From Campylobacterales bacterium (GTDB lineage Bacteria > Campylobacterota > Campylobacteria > Campylobacterales > Hydrogenimonadaceae): 7,642 bases of DNA. Below the pieces are notes generated by a model. That model worked only from the letters and a program-made list of their open reading frames with translations, did not search any database and was not told where the DNA came from. This document shows, piece after piece, positions 1 to 7,090 of the stretch (position 1 is the stretch's first letter; each line of letters opens with the position of its first letter). The stretch spans positions 1-7,642 of the forward strand of contig JALSPH010000231.1 in NCBI GenBank assembly GCA_026986055.1. The letters are read 5' to 3'. The position numbers and the translations under genes are program-made.

Positions 1-443
1 TCAACTACGATACATTGAAACAGCTGGGCAACCTCCATGCAGAGCTTCTCAACGGTCAGATTCTTCCAAACAAGATGAGTTTCATGCTGCAGCAGTTGGC
101 GAATTTCGATATCACGAAAGAGGTTTACGAGCGAACAACCATAGATACGAAGATAGTGAAGAAAAAACTCATATCAGACCTCTACATGAAGAGCCGCTTG
201 ACCGAAATAAAGTCGGAAAAAGGGTTGATAGACCTGGATAACCAGACTATAGATACGAAACTGGAGGTCAAAATAAGAAAGCTCATGCTCCCAGTACTGC
301 TTAAAGGAAAACTTACATCTCCGGAAGTGAAAGTGGAGACAAAAGGACTTCTGAAGTCGAAAGCGAAAGAGGAGATAGAGAAGCGTCTGCCGGATAAACT
401 CAAAGGAACCCCGGCAGGAGAACTTCTCAAAGGGCTCTTTTAA
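1..443 (+). CDS. AsmA-family envelope protein, C-terminal part (gene runs off left edge)
   Basis: The frame is already open at base 3 (residues N-Y-D-T before the TTG at 15), so this is the tail of a longer gene and not a 142-residue protein starting at 15. About 146 residues are visible. They alternate short charged beta-strand-like stretches (ISDLYMKSRLTEIKSEKGLI, then a strand ending IDTKLEVKI) and finish with the motif LPVLLKGKLTSPEVKVETKG, a Lys/Glu-rich helix and the terminal AGELLKGLF. This pattern is typical of AsmA-like proteins: a last strand 'G.L..P.v.v', a basic helix and a final GLLKGLF-like tail. The family consists of large inner-membrane-anchored periplasmic proteins linked to outer-membrane assembly and phospholipid traffic. 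The N-terminal transmembrane helix lies outside the window. The stop codon at 441-443 sits inside a perfect inverted repeat. Family assignment rests on the C-terminal signature only. Confidence 0.75.
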   Translation, partial: NYDTLKQLGNLHAELLNGQILPNKMSFMLQQLANFDITKEVYERTTIDTKIVKKKLISDLYMKSRLTEIKSEKGLIDLDNQTIDTKLEVKIRKLMLPVLLKGKLTSPEVKVETKGLLKSKAKEEIEKRLPDKLKGTPAGELLKGLF

Positions 444-645
444 AAGAGCCCACCCTTTGCGGCACCTTTATCTTCGGCAAAAGATATAGATAAAGATATA
501 GATAAAGCTGCGGAAACTCCGCCAGCAACAGACCGAACACCAGTGTATCGTCCACATAGTTTTTAGACGAAAAAGGATGCTTACGAGTAAAGAGGATCGA
601 GATGGTAAGATACATAGCAAAATAGAGCAGTAAGATATGATTCAT
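427..645 (-). CDS. Putative small two-helix membrane protein
   Basis: This 72-codon ORF has an ATG at 645 and an in-frame TAA five codons upstream, so it cannot start earlier. Residues 2-20 (NHILLLYFAMYLTISILF) and about 35-55 (LVFGLLLAEF followed by a Leu/Tyr repeat) are hydrophobic and are separated by a basic loop (TRKHPFSSKN), giving a hairpin topology. The Leu-Tyr stretch is encoded by a tandem 12-bp repeat. The basic C-terminal tail (KIKVPQRVGSFKRAL) runs through the terminator-like palindrome and overlaps the end of the AsmA-type gene. There is no Shine-Dalgarno sequence at the normal distance. An AAAGGAG at 675-669 is about 23 bases from the ATG, too far to serve it directly. I recognise no family. 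It could be a real small protein at the end of the minus-strand cluster, a remnant of a larger membrane protein, or chance. Confidence 0.4.
   Translation of the reverse strand: MNHILLLYFAMYLTISILFTRKHPFSSKNYVDDTLVFGLLLAEFPQLYLYLYLYLLPKIKVPQRVGSFKRAL
432..451. terminator. Perfect inverted repeat at the convergent gene ends, probable bidirectional terminator
   Basis: Ten-base arms GGGCTCTTTT / AAAAGAGCCC lie back to back and form a perfect 20-bp palindrome. It contains the stop codon of the AsmA-type gene and the last codons of the convergent minus-strand ORF. The stem begins with a GC-rich CGGGCTC-type base. The following bases are only mildly T-rich (CACCCTTTG on plus, TTTGAG on minus), so it lacks the classic long U-tract. 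Its position between convergent genes supports a terminator role for both. Confidence 0.5.
483..506. repeat. Tandem 12-bp direct repeat, two copies
   Basis: The 12-mer GATATAGATAAA occurs twice in succession (483-494 and 495-506). On the minus strand it encodes the Leu-Tyr-Leu-Tyr run of the 72-codon ORF. The unit is a multiple of three, so gain or loss of a copy would keep the frame and change only the hydrophobic segment length. That is a possible slippage site. Confidence 0.85.
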
Positions 646-698
646 AATGCCGTGACGTTAATCGTGTGCTCCTTTTGCTCTAATATCCTATGATTTTC

Positions 699-1403
699 TC
701 ACTCTACACCATTTTCAAGGAGAGACTTCATTTTGGTGTAATCGATTTTATTGCGGCAATGGCGCGATAAAACGCTGATCGTGTCATAGCCAAACTTTTC
801 TTTTATCTTCGGATCGGCACCGTATTCAAGCAGTATTTTCACTAACTTAATGTCATGCTGATAAATCGTAAATGATAGCGGTCCGGTTCCAAATTTATTT
901 TTCTGCTCGACATCCTCTCCGGAACGAAGCAACTCTTCGAGTTTTTCGTACTGATGATTTTGTATGGCGGCAAAGATATGCGGAACACCACGTTTTACAT
1001 CTTTCTCATACACCTCTTTAGAAGAACCACTATGGTTATTCTTCATACTCTCGATACATTGGACGTTTTTAGGTAAAGAAAAATCACGACACGAAGCGCC
1101 TTCGATCCATATCTGCGTACTATTGATACCGGACACCGACTGTACGATATGTCCTTTATTTCCTATAATCTGATATATCTCCAATATACGCAGAGCCGTA
1201 TTCATACGGTTTGCAAAGAAGGCTTCATGTCTATTCTTAGGTGTTTTAATATAGTCCCAAGCTGTTTTTCCTTCAGGATCTTTTGCCCACACATCGACTA
1301 CCACACCACCAGTTGCCCATGAGTTAATAACCGAATCGTAGCCATTTTTTACAGCAACCATCAATGGGGTCAGTCCCTGTTTATTTCGATTATTGGCACT
1401 CAC
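699..1403 (-). CDS. Ankyrin-repeat protein, probably truncated at the 5' end
   Basis: The ORF has 234 codons. Ankyrin-type units are seen at residues 10-50 (GLTPLMVAVKNG, then DPEGKTAWDYIKT), 138-171 (GVPHIFAAIQNHQYEKLEEL, LRSGEDVEQKNKFG), 172-204 (GPLSF, IKLVKILLEYGADPKIKEKFG) and a half unit at 205-234. Residues 50-137 do not match the repeat and carry Cys105 and Cys116. Ankyrin repeats bind proteins, and no catalytic motif is present. There is no signal peptide at the annotated start. The start is doubtful: the GTG at 1403 has only an AAAGG one base upstream. The frame also stays open back to a TGA at 1436, and the residues just before the GTG (YYLKGVSANNRNKQG) read like the end of a preceding ankyrin unit. 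The gene therefore looks as if it lost its 5' part next to the RDD gene, 70 bases upstream. It may be a remnant or use an undetected start. Confidence 0.6.
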   Translation of the reverse strand: MSANNRNKQGLTPLMVAVKNGYDSVINSWATGGVVVDVWAKDPEGKTAWDYIKTPKNRHEAFFANRMNTALRILEIYQIIGNKGHIVQSVSGINSTQIWIEGASCRDFSLPKNVQCIESMKNNHSGSSKEVYEKDVKRGVPHIFAAIQNHQYEKLEELLRSGEDVEQKNKFGTGPLSFTIYQHDIKLVKILLEYGADPKIKEKFGYDTISVLSRHCRNKIDYTKMKSLLENGVE

Positions 1404-1473
1404 ACCTTTGAGGTAGTATATAGGGTATCCGACTCATTCTGTTGCGCTCTTCCAGAGTGCTTTTATTTTTTCT

Positions 1474-2787
1474 CTATTCTCTCTTCTGTTGTTTGATCCT
1501 GCGCTCTTTCTCTTTTTGCTCGGCTAAATGTTTTTGTTGTACTTTATACACGGCATAGCCAGGATGTTTTTCATACAAGATATTCAGCCACGATTTTATT
1601 TGCTTTACTCTTCCTTGATAAAACGACTTATTGAGATAGCCGGACGGCTTTGCATATTTCTCTTCTTGCATATTGCGCTTCAGTGCTTCTTCTCGGTTGG
1701 CAATATATCGGTAGATAAACTCCCGATAGATTTCATCTACCGGCATCTTTTTCCTACATGTACGGTTATTTTCACTACCGTTTCCCCCAAAAGGGTCTAC
1801 AAGCCGTCGCGCGATACTGTCGACTTCGTTGAAGTCATAATCATAAAAGTGTCGCCCCAAATAATCCTCATTGGCCTTAGCTTTTTTGATCATCTCCTCC
1901 GTATCGGCATATTTGTTTCTCGCATTTTTCCTAAAACGACTTCCCTCTTCGATCCAGTTCGATACATTATGGTCTTCTCTTAGCAGATACTCTATACAAT
2001 CAACAGCAAAATCCCGTTTTACATCGGCTTCAAAAATATCATACATATCGTCGGCATCGATAAATGCCTTGCTCGCACGCTCAAGCTCTTGACGGTAAAA
2101 AATGATCGTGCTATCGTTACGGTCATTGACCGGATATACGGTATGAAAGGAGGCATTGTAAGCATCACGCTGATGTTTTCCCAACATAAAAAAGACTGAG
2201 GTGTAGAGCATGACATATCCAAAGAGAAGCAGAAATGTTCCGACTACCACTATGCGCACTATTTTCTGTCCAAAAGAGACGGCTTTTCCAACTGTATGGT
2301 TTGCATATATAGCGCTTTGACTCACATCAAGTACGATACTTCCAACGACAAGGTCATGGATCATCTGCCGTTTGACAGTAAAAAAGATTAGAAACGGCGG
2401 TAGAAGATACACAAGCTGTGGAAGCATTTGAATCGTAGGGGAAGGTGTGGGTATTGCGCTGTGCTGCATATCTCTCCATACAGTATAGAGCACGAAGGGA
2501 GCGAAGCTGACGGCAACACGGATAGATGCCTTGGCAAAAGAGAGGGGTAAGCCGTCGACACTACGCACCTCTATGCCAAGCAGCTTCCCTCCTAACGTTC
2601 TACTCCACCTGCTCAACGATACCGCCCAGTAGAGCCAAGCTACCACGACTATGGCGACTCTACTTCCACTCTCTCCAATGACAGACGTTAGTGTATACAA
2701 AAGAAAAGAAACTATCAAAATATCTACTAAAAAAACGGCAAGCCTGCTGAAAAAACCTGCATATTTTACTTCATTCTCATTTCTCAT
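1474..2787 (-). CDS. RDD-family membrane protein with long uncharacterised C-terminal domain
   Basis: The protein has 437 residues. The N-terminal RDD domain is at about residues 8-155: YAGFFSRLAVFLVDILIV contains the family Arg (R15) and Asp (D22), SRTLGGKLLGIEVRSVDG (62-79) matches the loop motif, and KRQMIHDLVVGSIVL (139-153) matches the last helix with its Asp. Hydrophobic segments lie at about 13-35, 43-60, 90-105 and 121-138, with a further one at 172-202 outside the usual RDD core. Residues 205-437 are soluble, rich in Tyr, Arg, Lys and Glu, and end in a basic helix (QKEKERRIKQQKRE). I recognise no family for that part. RDD proteins are poorly understood and some have been linked to ion transport. 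The start ATG at 2787 overlaps the end of lplT-aas by 11 bp and is preceded by GAGGAAG at 2801-2795, so the two are probably translationally coupled. The coding DNA is visibly more AT-rich than that of lplT-aas. Confidence 0.85.
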   Translation of the reverse strand: MRNENEVKYAGFFSRLAVFLVDILIVSFLLYTLTSVIGESGSRVAIVVVAWLYWAVSLSRWSRTLGGKLLGIEVRSVDGLPLSFAKASIRVAVSFAPFVLYTVWRDMQHSAIPTPSPTIQMLPQLVYLLPPFLIFFTVKRQMIHDLVVGSIVLDVSQSAIYANHTVGKAVSFGQKIVRIVVVGTFLLLFGYVMLYTSVFFMLGKHQRDAYNASFHTVYPVNDRNDSTIIFYRQELERASKAFIDADDMYDIFEADVKRDFAVDCIEYLLREDHNVSNWIEEGSRFRKNARNKYADTEEMIKKAKANEDYLGRHFYDYDFNEVDSIARRLVDPFGGNGSENNRTCRKKMPVDEIYREFIYRYIANREEALKRNMQEEKYAKPSGYLNKSFYQGRVKQIKSWLNILYEKHPGYAVYKVQQKHLAEQKEKERRIKQQKRE

Positions 2788-5700
2788 TACTCAACTTCCT
2801 CGCCAATTGCTTCGCCCCTTTAAAATCCGCTTTTCCCGTACCGAGTACCGGGATCGCATCGACCTTATAGGCTTTGGAGGGGACAAAAAGCGGGTTCAGG
2901 CCCAATGTTCCGATGCGCTCCATCACCTCATCGACCTCCCCTTCCCCTTCAAAGAGCAGCACGACCGCTTCACCCTTTTTCTCGTCGGGGATCGCCGCTA
3001 CGGCGATCTTTTCATCCTCGTGCAAGATTTTGGCGATCTCCTGCTCGACCATACCCAGACTCACCATCTCGCCGCCGATCTTGGCAAAACGGCTATAGCG
3101 GTCGACGATGGTAAGGAAACCATCCTCGTCAATATGCCCTTTGTCGCCCGTAACGTACCAGCGAATACCATCGATCTCCTTGATGACCGATGCAGTCTTC
3201 TCGGAATCGCCCAGATACCCTTTCATGATCTGCGTTCCACCGATAAGGATCATCCCATCTTCTCCTACGCTTAGCTCCTCGAAGCTTTCGGGATCGACGA
3301 TCTTGAAACTGCTGCCCGGAAGCGGCAGTCCGACCGTACCCGGTTTGTTGCCTATCTGCGGCTTCCATGTATCCGGCAACAGCACATCGGGAATATTGAC
3401 CGAAGCGACCGGAGTCGTCTCGGTCGCGCCGTACCCTTCGTAGATCTCATGCCCGAACTTCGCCTTGAACATCTGCCGGATCTCTTCGGGAAGTTTCTCT
3501 GCACCTGCGACCACCATCCGCAGATCTTTGAACATCAACGGATGGAGCTTACGGTTACGCGCATAGAGCCGCAAGAAAGTCGCCGTGGCAAAGAGCATCG
3601 TTGCCCGATACTTCGCAGCAACTTTTCCGATCCCAAAACCGTCGGTAGGGTCTGGGTGGCAAGCGACGGGAATCCCTTCGACAAGCGGCAATAGTGTAGT
3701 CACCGTCAGACCGAAGGAGTGGAAGATCGGCAGGGTACCGAGCATAACATCCTCATCGGTCGGGTTGAGCAGGGTGGTGATCTGCTTGATATTCCCCATG
3801 ATGTTCTTGTGTGTCAGCTCGATCCCCTTGGGTGCACCTTCGCTTCCACTGGAGAAGAGAATCGCCGCGGTATCGGTGATCTTGGTTTTGCGTACAAAAA
3901 GCAGCTTCAGCATCCATGAAGGCAGCACTTTCACGCTCAAAAGCATCATCACCGCTTCCACCTTGCCGATCTCCTCTTTGAGATCCTCCATATATATAAC
4001 CTCACATTGCGCCAACACCTCCTCAATGTCGAAGCCTTTGGCTTTGAGCTTGGTGATGAACTGTTTGGAGGTGACGATATGGTTAATCTTCGCCATTTTA
4101 AGCGCATGTTTAAGGCTCTCTCTGCCACTGGAATAGTTGAGATTTACGATCGTTTTTCCCAGAGAGAGTACCGCCATATTGCCCATCGACCCCGCAGCGG
4201 ATGTCGGCAGGATAAGCCCTATATGGGGGGTGCTGCCAAGCTTTGTTGAGAGCTTTCGCGCAAGTAGCAGCGTTGCCGCTGCAAAACGATGCGCTCCCAT
4301 CTCCACCCCGGTAGAGTCGGCGATGCAGAGCCCTCTGCCCTGCTCTTTGACCGTATCGATCCATGCATACTGCAAGCAAGGCAGTGTACGGGCATAGTCC
4401 CGCCAGCTGTGGATGGAGAGCATAAATACAGACCGTTTCACCTCCGAAGCGGAAGCGTGAATATCCATGCTCTCGCCGAATGTGACGCTAATATCCTTGC
4501 TTTTGTTACGCTTCATCTTCTTGGAGGCGTGTGAGAAGTTGTCCTCCCAAAGCCCTCTTAGGTAGAACGGTATGATCTGCGCATCCCCTTCGACCCCTTC
4601 GCACGCCTTCTCAAAGCCGCGCTGAAAGGCGCCCAGATGTCCGTTACGCGAAAGATGTCCCTCCGGGAATATCGCTACCGTTTCGCCGTTGTTGAGCGCT
4701 TCGGTCACCAAAGAGAGCGCATTTTTGCCCCCTCGACTTGAGATAGGGATAGCTTTGAAAAAGCGAAAAAAAGGCTTGAGATACCAGATCTCGTAGTAGC
4801 TTCGCTCCATCACGAAACGGATCTGTTTGGGGTATGCCATCTGCAAGATCGCCCAATCAAGGAAAGAGATATGGTTGCCAAGCAAGAGGATCCCTTTCTT
4901 CGCATCGATGTTGTGCAGACCCTCCACATGCAGGGTGTACTTGAAGCTGATAATCATCCTCACAAGATAACGGATGAACGACTGCGGAAGCATGAGCAAG
5001 GTCGCCCCCATCCCCAAAAACGCCACTGCCGCGACGACATAGAAGAGCCCTACAGAGGAGATCTGAAAATAGCCAAAGAGTGCGGTCAGTACCAGTGCGA
5101 GAAACATTACCACATTCTGCACGAAGTTGTTGCCCGCAAGGACCTTCCCAAGGATCGGGGTGGGCGTGGCAAACTGGATAAGCGCATTGAGCGGTACGAC
5201 AATCAGACCGGAGAAAAATCCAAATGCAAAAAGCGCACTCCCTAGTGCCCAAAGCGAATGCAAAGAGGGCATCATATAGAGCGATAGGGTCACCCCCATT
5301 GCACCTAACGGTATAATACCCGTCTCGATAAAGTTCCTACTGACACGCCCGGCGAACATCGAACCGGCCACGAGCCCCACACCAATCAACGACAGCAGCC
5401 CCTGTGCAGTCACCGTATCGGTGATGTGCAAAGTACCCTTGAGATACTCCCCAAAGATCGCCACAAGGATCTGGGAGATCCCCCAGAGAAGGCTCAGGCC
5501 GATGATACTCTGCCAGACCACTTTCTCCCGGCGGATTACGGCAAGGTTCTCTTTAAGATAGTGTAAATTCTTGTACTCTCCCACCTCAAAATGCATATCC
5601 TCGTCGATAGACACGGCTTGGAAACGCTTGGCAAGACGACGTGCCAGCATAAACTCGACCACACTAGCACCAATCAGCAGATACCCTACCGGCGCGATAT

Positions 5701-6235
5701 ACTGCAATATCTCCGCAGGTTCCGTACTACGATCTTGTAGTAACGATTCGAAAAAGATCGAATAGATCACAGCTCCCGCAAGGATAGAGACCACCGTCAC
5801 CGACTGCACCACCGCATTAGCCTCTGCGAGTAGATCGTTACCGACCATCTCCTTTATCAGCCCATATTTCGCAGGGGAGTATATCGCACTCTGTGCAGCG
5901 AGAATAAAGGTGAGCCCAAATGCCGCCCAGAACCACCCCATATAGTAAGAGAGCAGAATCAGTGTCGTGATTACCACCGCCGCACCTGAGGAGTAGACAA
6001 TCACCTTTACCTTAGGATATTTGTCGCTGATAAACCCTGCCGGAGAAAAGAGGAAGATAAAAGGCAGAAGAATCAACGCATTGACAATGGCGGTCAATAC
6101 GATCAGCTCAGCCCCTTCATAGGCTTTAAAGATGGTGTTTTGCAGGATGATCTTGTGGCCGAGGTCCGTCATCGCGTTGAGAAAAACTATAAAAATATAG
6201 GAGCCAAAACCCGCGATCTGAAAAAGCTTTTTCAT
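2777..6235 (-). CDS. aas: LplT-Aas fusion: lysophospholipid flippase, 2-acyl-glycerophosphoethanolamine acyltransferase and acyl-ACP synthetase
   Basis: This 1152-residue protein joins the activities that E. coli divides between LplT (about 400 residues) and Aas (about 720). Residues 1-420 form a major-facilitator membrane domain with about twelve hydrophobic segments and the loop FSPAGFISDKYPK (63-75), as in LplT, which moves lysophospholipids across the inner membrane. Residues 430-620 are a PlsC-type acyltransferase with NHISFLD (H455, D460) and FPEGH (523-527, Glu525). Residues 635-1150 are an AMP-forming acyl-ACP synthetase: SSGSEGAPKG (795-804) for ATP binding, LPIFHSFGLTV (835-845), GYGATE (934-939), TGD (1029-1031), DR (1045-1046), GGEMVSLGMVEQE (1054-1066) and GTGKADFK with the catalytic-type Lys1135. 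SGSEG.PKG, FHSFGLTV, AGAEKL and MVSL.MVEQ are close to E. coli Aas. All key motifs are intact. The inferred role is to flip lyso-PE inward and re-acylate it with acyl-ACP. The start ATG shares one base with the MerR stop (TAATG), with GAGG seven bases upstream (6246-6243). Confidence 0.95.
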   Translation of the reverse strand: MKKLFQIAGFGSYIFIVFLNAMTDLGHKIILQNTIFKAYEGAELIVLTAIVNALILLPFIFLFSPAGFISDKYPKVKVIVYSSGAAVVITTLILLSYYMGWFWAAFGLTFILAAQSAIYSPAKYGLIKEMVGNDLLAEANAVVQSVTVVSILAGAVIYSIFFESLLQDRSTEPAEILQYIAPVGYLLIGASVVEFMLARRLAKRFQAVSIDEDMHFEVGEYKNLHYLKENLAVIRREKVVWQSIIGLSLLWGISQILVAIFGEYLKGTLHITDTVTAQGLLSLIGVGLVAGSMFAGRVSRNFIETGIIPLGAMGVTLSLYMMPSLHSLWALGSALFAFGFFSGLIVVPLNALIQFATPTPILGKVLAGNNFVQNVVMFLALVLTALFGYFQISSVGLFYVVAAVAFLGMGATLLMLPQSFIRYLVRMIISFKYTLHVEGLHNIDAKKGILLLGNHISFLDWAILQMAYPKQIRFVMERSYYEIWYLKPFFRFFKAIPISSRGGKNALSLVTEALNNGETVAIFPEGHLSRNGHLGAFQRGFEKACEGVEGDAQIIPFYLRGLWEDNFSHASKKMKRNKSKDISVTFGESMDIHASASEVKRSVFMLSIHSWRDYARTLPCLQYAWIDTVKEQGRGLCIADSTGVEMGAHRFAAATLLLARKLSTKLGSTPHIGLILPTSAAGSMGNMAVLSLGKTIVNLNYSSGRESLKHALKMAKINHIVTSKQFITKLKAKGFDIEEVLAQCEVIYMEDLKEEIGKVEAVMMLLSVKVLPSWMLKLLFVRKTKITDTAAILFSSGSEGAPKGIELTHKNIMGNIKQITTLLNPTDEDVMLGTLPIFHSFGLTVTTLLPLVEGIPVACHPDPTDGFGIGKVAAKYRATMLFATATFLRLYARNRKLHPLMFKDLRMVVAGAEKLPEEIRQMFKAKFGHEIYEGYGATETTPVASVNIPDVLLPDTWKPQIGNKPGTVGLPLPGSSFKIVDPESFEELSVGEDGMILIGGTQIMKGYLGDSEKTASVIKEIDGIRWYVTGDKGHIDEDGFLTIVDRYSRFAKIGGEMVSLGMVEQEIAKILHEDEKIAVAAIPDEKKGEAVVLLFEGEGEVDEVMERIGTLGLNPLFVPSKAYKVDAIPVLGTGKADFKGAKQLARKLSNEK

Positions 6236-6906
6236 TACTCCGCCTCATCTTTTTGGTACTGTTTTTGATACTCCGCAACCGTATGCATATTGCACAGATA
6301 TGGCTTGAGTGTGAGGATCATATCGAAGAAAAGTTCATAGTGCTCCGTGTGCTTTTGCGGATCGGCTTTCATCATCTTGGCACCTGCGGCGAACTCCTCT
6401 TTTGCAAGCTGCCTTGCCGCCTCTACATAGTGATCCAGAAGTGAATCTTCCAGTCCAAGCTTTTGCGCCCGCTTGAGGATACTTGCGATCTCCACCTCCT
6501 TGCCGCTAAAACCATCTGCACGCTCGAACAGCAGTCCACGTGACACATAATCATCAAGCTGCGTATCGTCAAGTCCGGTGATCTCTAGAAAATCCTCTCT
6601 GTTGTATCGGCGATTCTCTTTGTCTCCGGATATTAGCTCCAGCGCATTGACCATCATCCCGAAACTCTTGGCGTCACGGAAGTTGTTCTGCGCAAAGATC
6701 GCCTTGATCTCGGAGATGGAGTAAGAGAAGTTATGCTTGAGGAATTTAATGAAACGTAAAATCTCTACCGAACTCTCGTCATAGAGGTGTAGATTTGGTT
6801 TGGGCTTCTTAGGCGGTGGGAGAAGCCCCTCTTTAACATAGTAGAGTATGGTCGATTTGCTCTCGCCGGAGAGAAGCATCAACTCTTTCATCTTGAGTGC
6901 CATCAT
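6235..6906 (-). CDS. MerR-family transcriptional regulator with a second MerR-like unit
   Basis: The protein has 223 residues. Residues 5-72 form the MerR helix-turn-helix and wing: MKELMLLSGESKSTILYYVKEGLLPPP, then LYDESSVEILRFIKFLKHNFSYSISEI. Residues 103-160 look like a degenerate copy (REDFLEITGLDDTQLDDYVSRGLLFER, then FSGKEVEIASILKRAQKLGLEDSLL). The C-terminal part (160-223) is helical, with a single Cys205 and no metal-binding Cys cluster, so a metal sensor is unlikely. The gene is first in the operon, and its stop overlaps the lplT-aas start by one base, which points to control of phospholipid salvage, possibly with an acyl or lipid ligand (inference). Two adjacent ATGs (6906 and 6903) are possible. 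AAAGGA at 6915-6910 is three bases from the first and six from the second, so the second ATG is the better start. The gene sits behind a strong promoter whose -35 box is covered by a palindrome. Confidence 0.9.
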   Translation of the reverse strand: MMALKMKELMLLSGESKSTILYYVKEGLLPPPKKPKPNLHLYDESSVEILRFIKFLKHNFSYSISEIKAIFAQNNFRDAKSFGMMVNALELISGDKENRRYNREDFLEITGLDDTQLDDYVSRGLLFERADGFSGKEVEIASILKRAQKLGLEDSLLDHYVEAARQLAKEEFAAGAKMMKADPQKHTEHYELFFDMILTLKPYLCNMHTVAEYQKQYQKDEAE

Positions 6907-6931
6907 ACATCCTTTATCGTGTGATGACGAC

Positions 6932-6961
6932 AGTATAGGATATTTCAGCTTAAAGTGTCAA
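6932..6961 (-). promoter_or_regulatory. Sigma70 promoter of the merR-lplT/aas-RDD operon
   Basis: On the minus strand, TTGACA (6961-6956) is separated by 18 bases from TATACT (6937-6932). This is a perfect -35 and a near-perfect -10. Transcription should begin near 6925, leaving a leader of about 20 bases before the MerR start with an AAAGGA ribosome binding site. The -35 hexamer lies inside the 27-bp palindrome. The 18-base spacer is shorter than the 19-20 bases usual at promoters that MerR proteins activate by DNA distortion, so repression by occlusion is the more natural reading. Confidence 0.8.
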
Positions 6962-6978
6962 GTGTCACTTGACACTTT
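6952..6978. promoter_or_regulatory. Perfect 27-bp palindrome, probable operator of the operon
   Basis: Two 13-base arms, AAAGTGTCAAGTG (6952-6964) and CACTTGACACTTT (6966-6978), are exact reverse complements around a single central T. Inside it the heptamer AAGTGTC occurs twice in tandem (6953-6959 and 6960-6966) and once inverted (6971-6977), so there are more than two half-sites. One arm contains the -35 box of the operon promoter, so a bound protein would block RNA polymerase. The adjacent MerR protein is the obvious candidate binder (inference). No T-run pattern or gene end makes it look like a terminator. Confidence 0.8.
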
Positions 6979-7039
6979 TTAGAATGAAAACTTTTTTACT
7001 TTTTCTAGAGTGCCAAATGTTATGGACTTCTACAAAATC

Positions 7040-7068
7040 TTGACAGCAAAGAACTTTTAGGCTAAAAT
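7040..7068 (+). promoter_or_regulatory. Sigma70 promoter of the tRNA gene
   Basis: TTGACA at 7040-7045, a 17-base spacer, and TAAAAT at 7063-7068. Transcription should begin near 7075, giving a leader of about 15 bases before the mature tRNA. No other gene lies between it and the tRNA. The 60 bases between the palindrome and this promoter are AT-rich with no feature I can support. Confidence 0.8.
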
Positions 7069-7090
7069 ACCGCTCCACAAATGGGTGGAT

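Noticed and set aside
182..430. Minus-strand 82-codon frame opposite the AsmA-type gene
   Set aside because: It is Ser/Phe-rich and fully antisense to a gene with a recognisable C-terminal signature. It is a shadow frame.
2651..3274. Long plus-strand frames opposite the lplT-aas gene, including 2651-3274, 3585-4136 and 4871-5245
   Set aside because: They lie entirely or mostly antisense to genes with clear domain motifs, show no family motif, and have biased low-complexity content expected from the opposite frame of coding DNA.
6952..6978. Palindrome upstream of merR read as a transcription terminator
   Set aside because: No gene ends there. The T residues that follow on plus are short, and one arm contains a perfect -35 box correctly spaced from a -10, so an operator is the better explanation.
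6962..7000. Plus-strand TTGACA at 6969-6974 as a divergent promoter
   Set aside because: No -10 element is found 16-18 bases downstream, only a T-run, and the TTGACA follows automatically from the symmetry of the palindrome.
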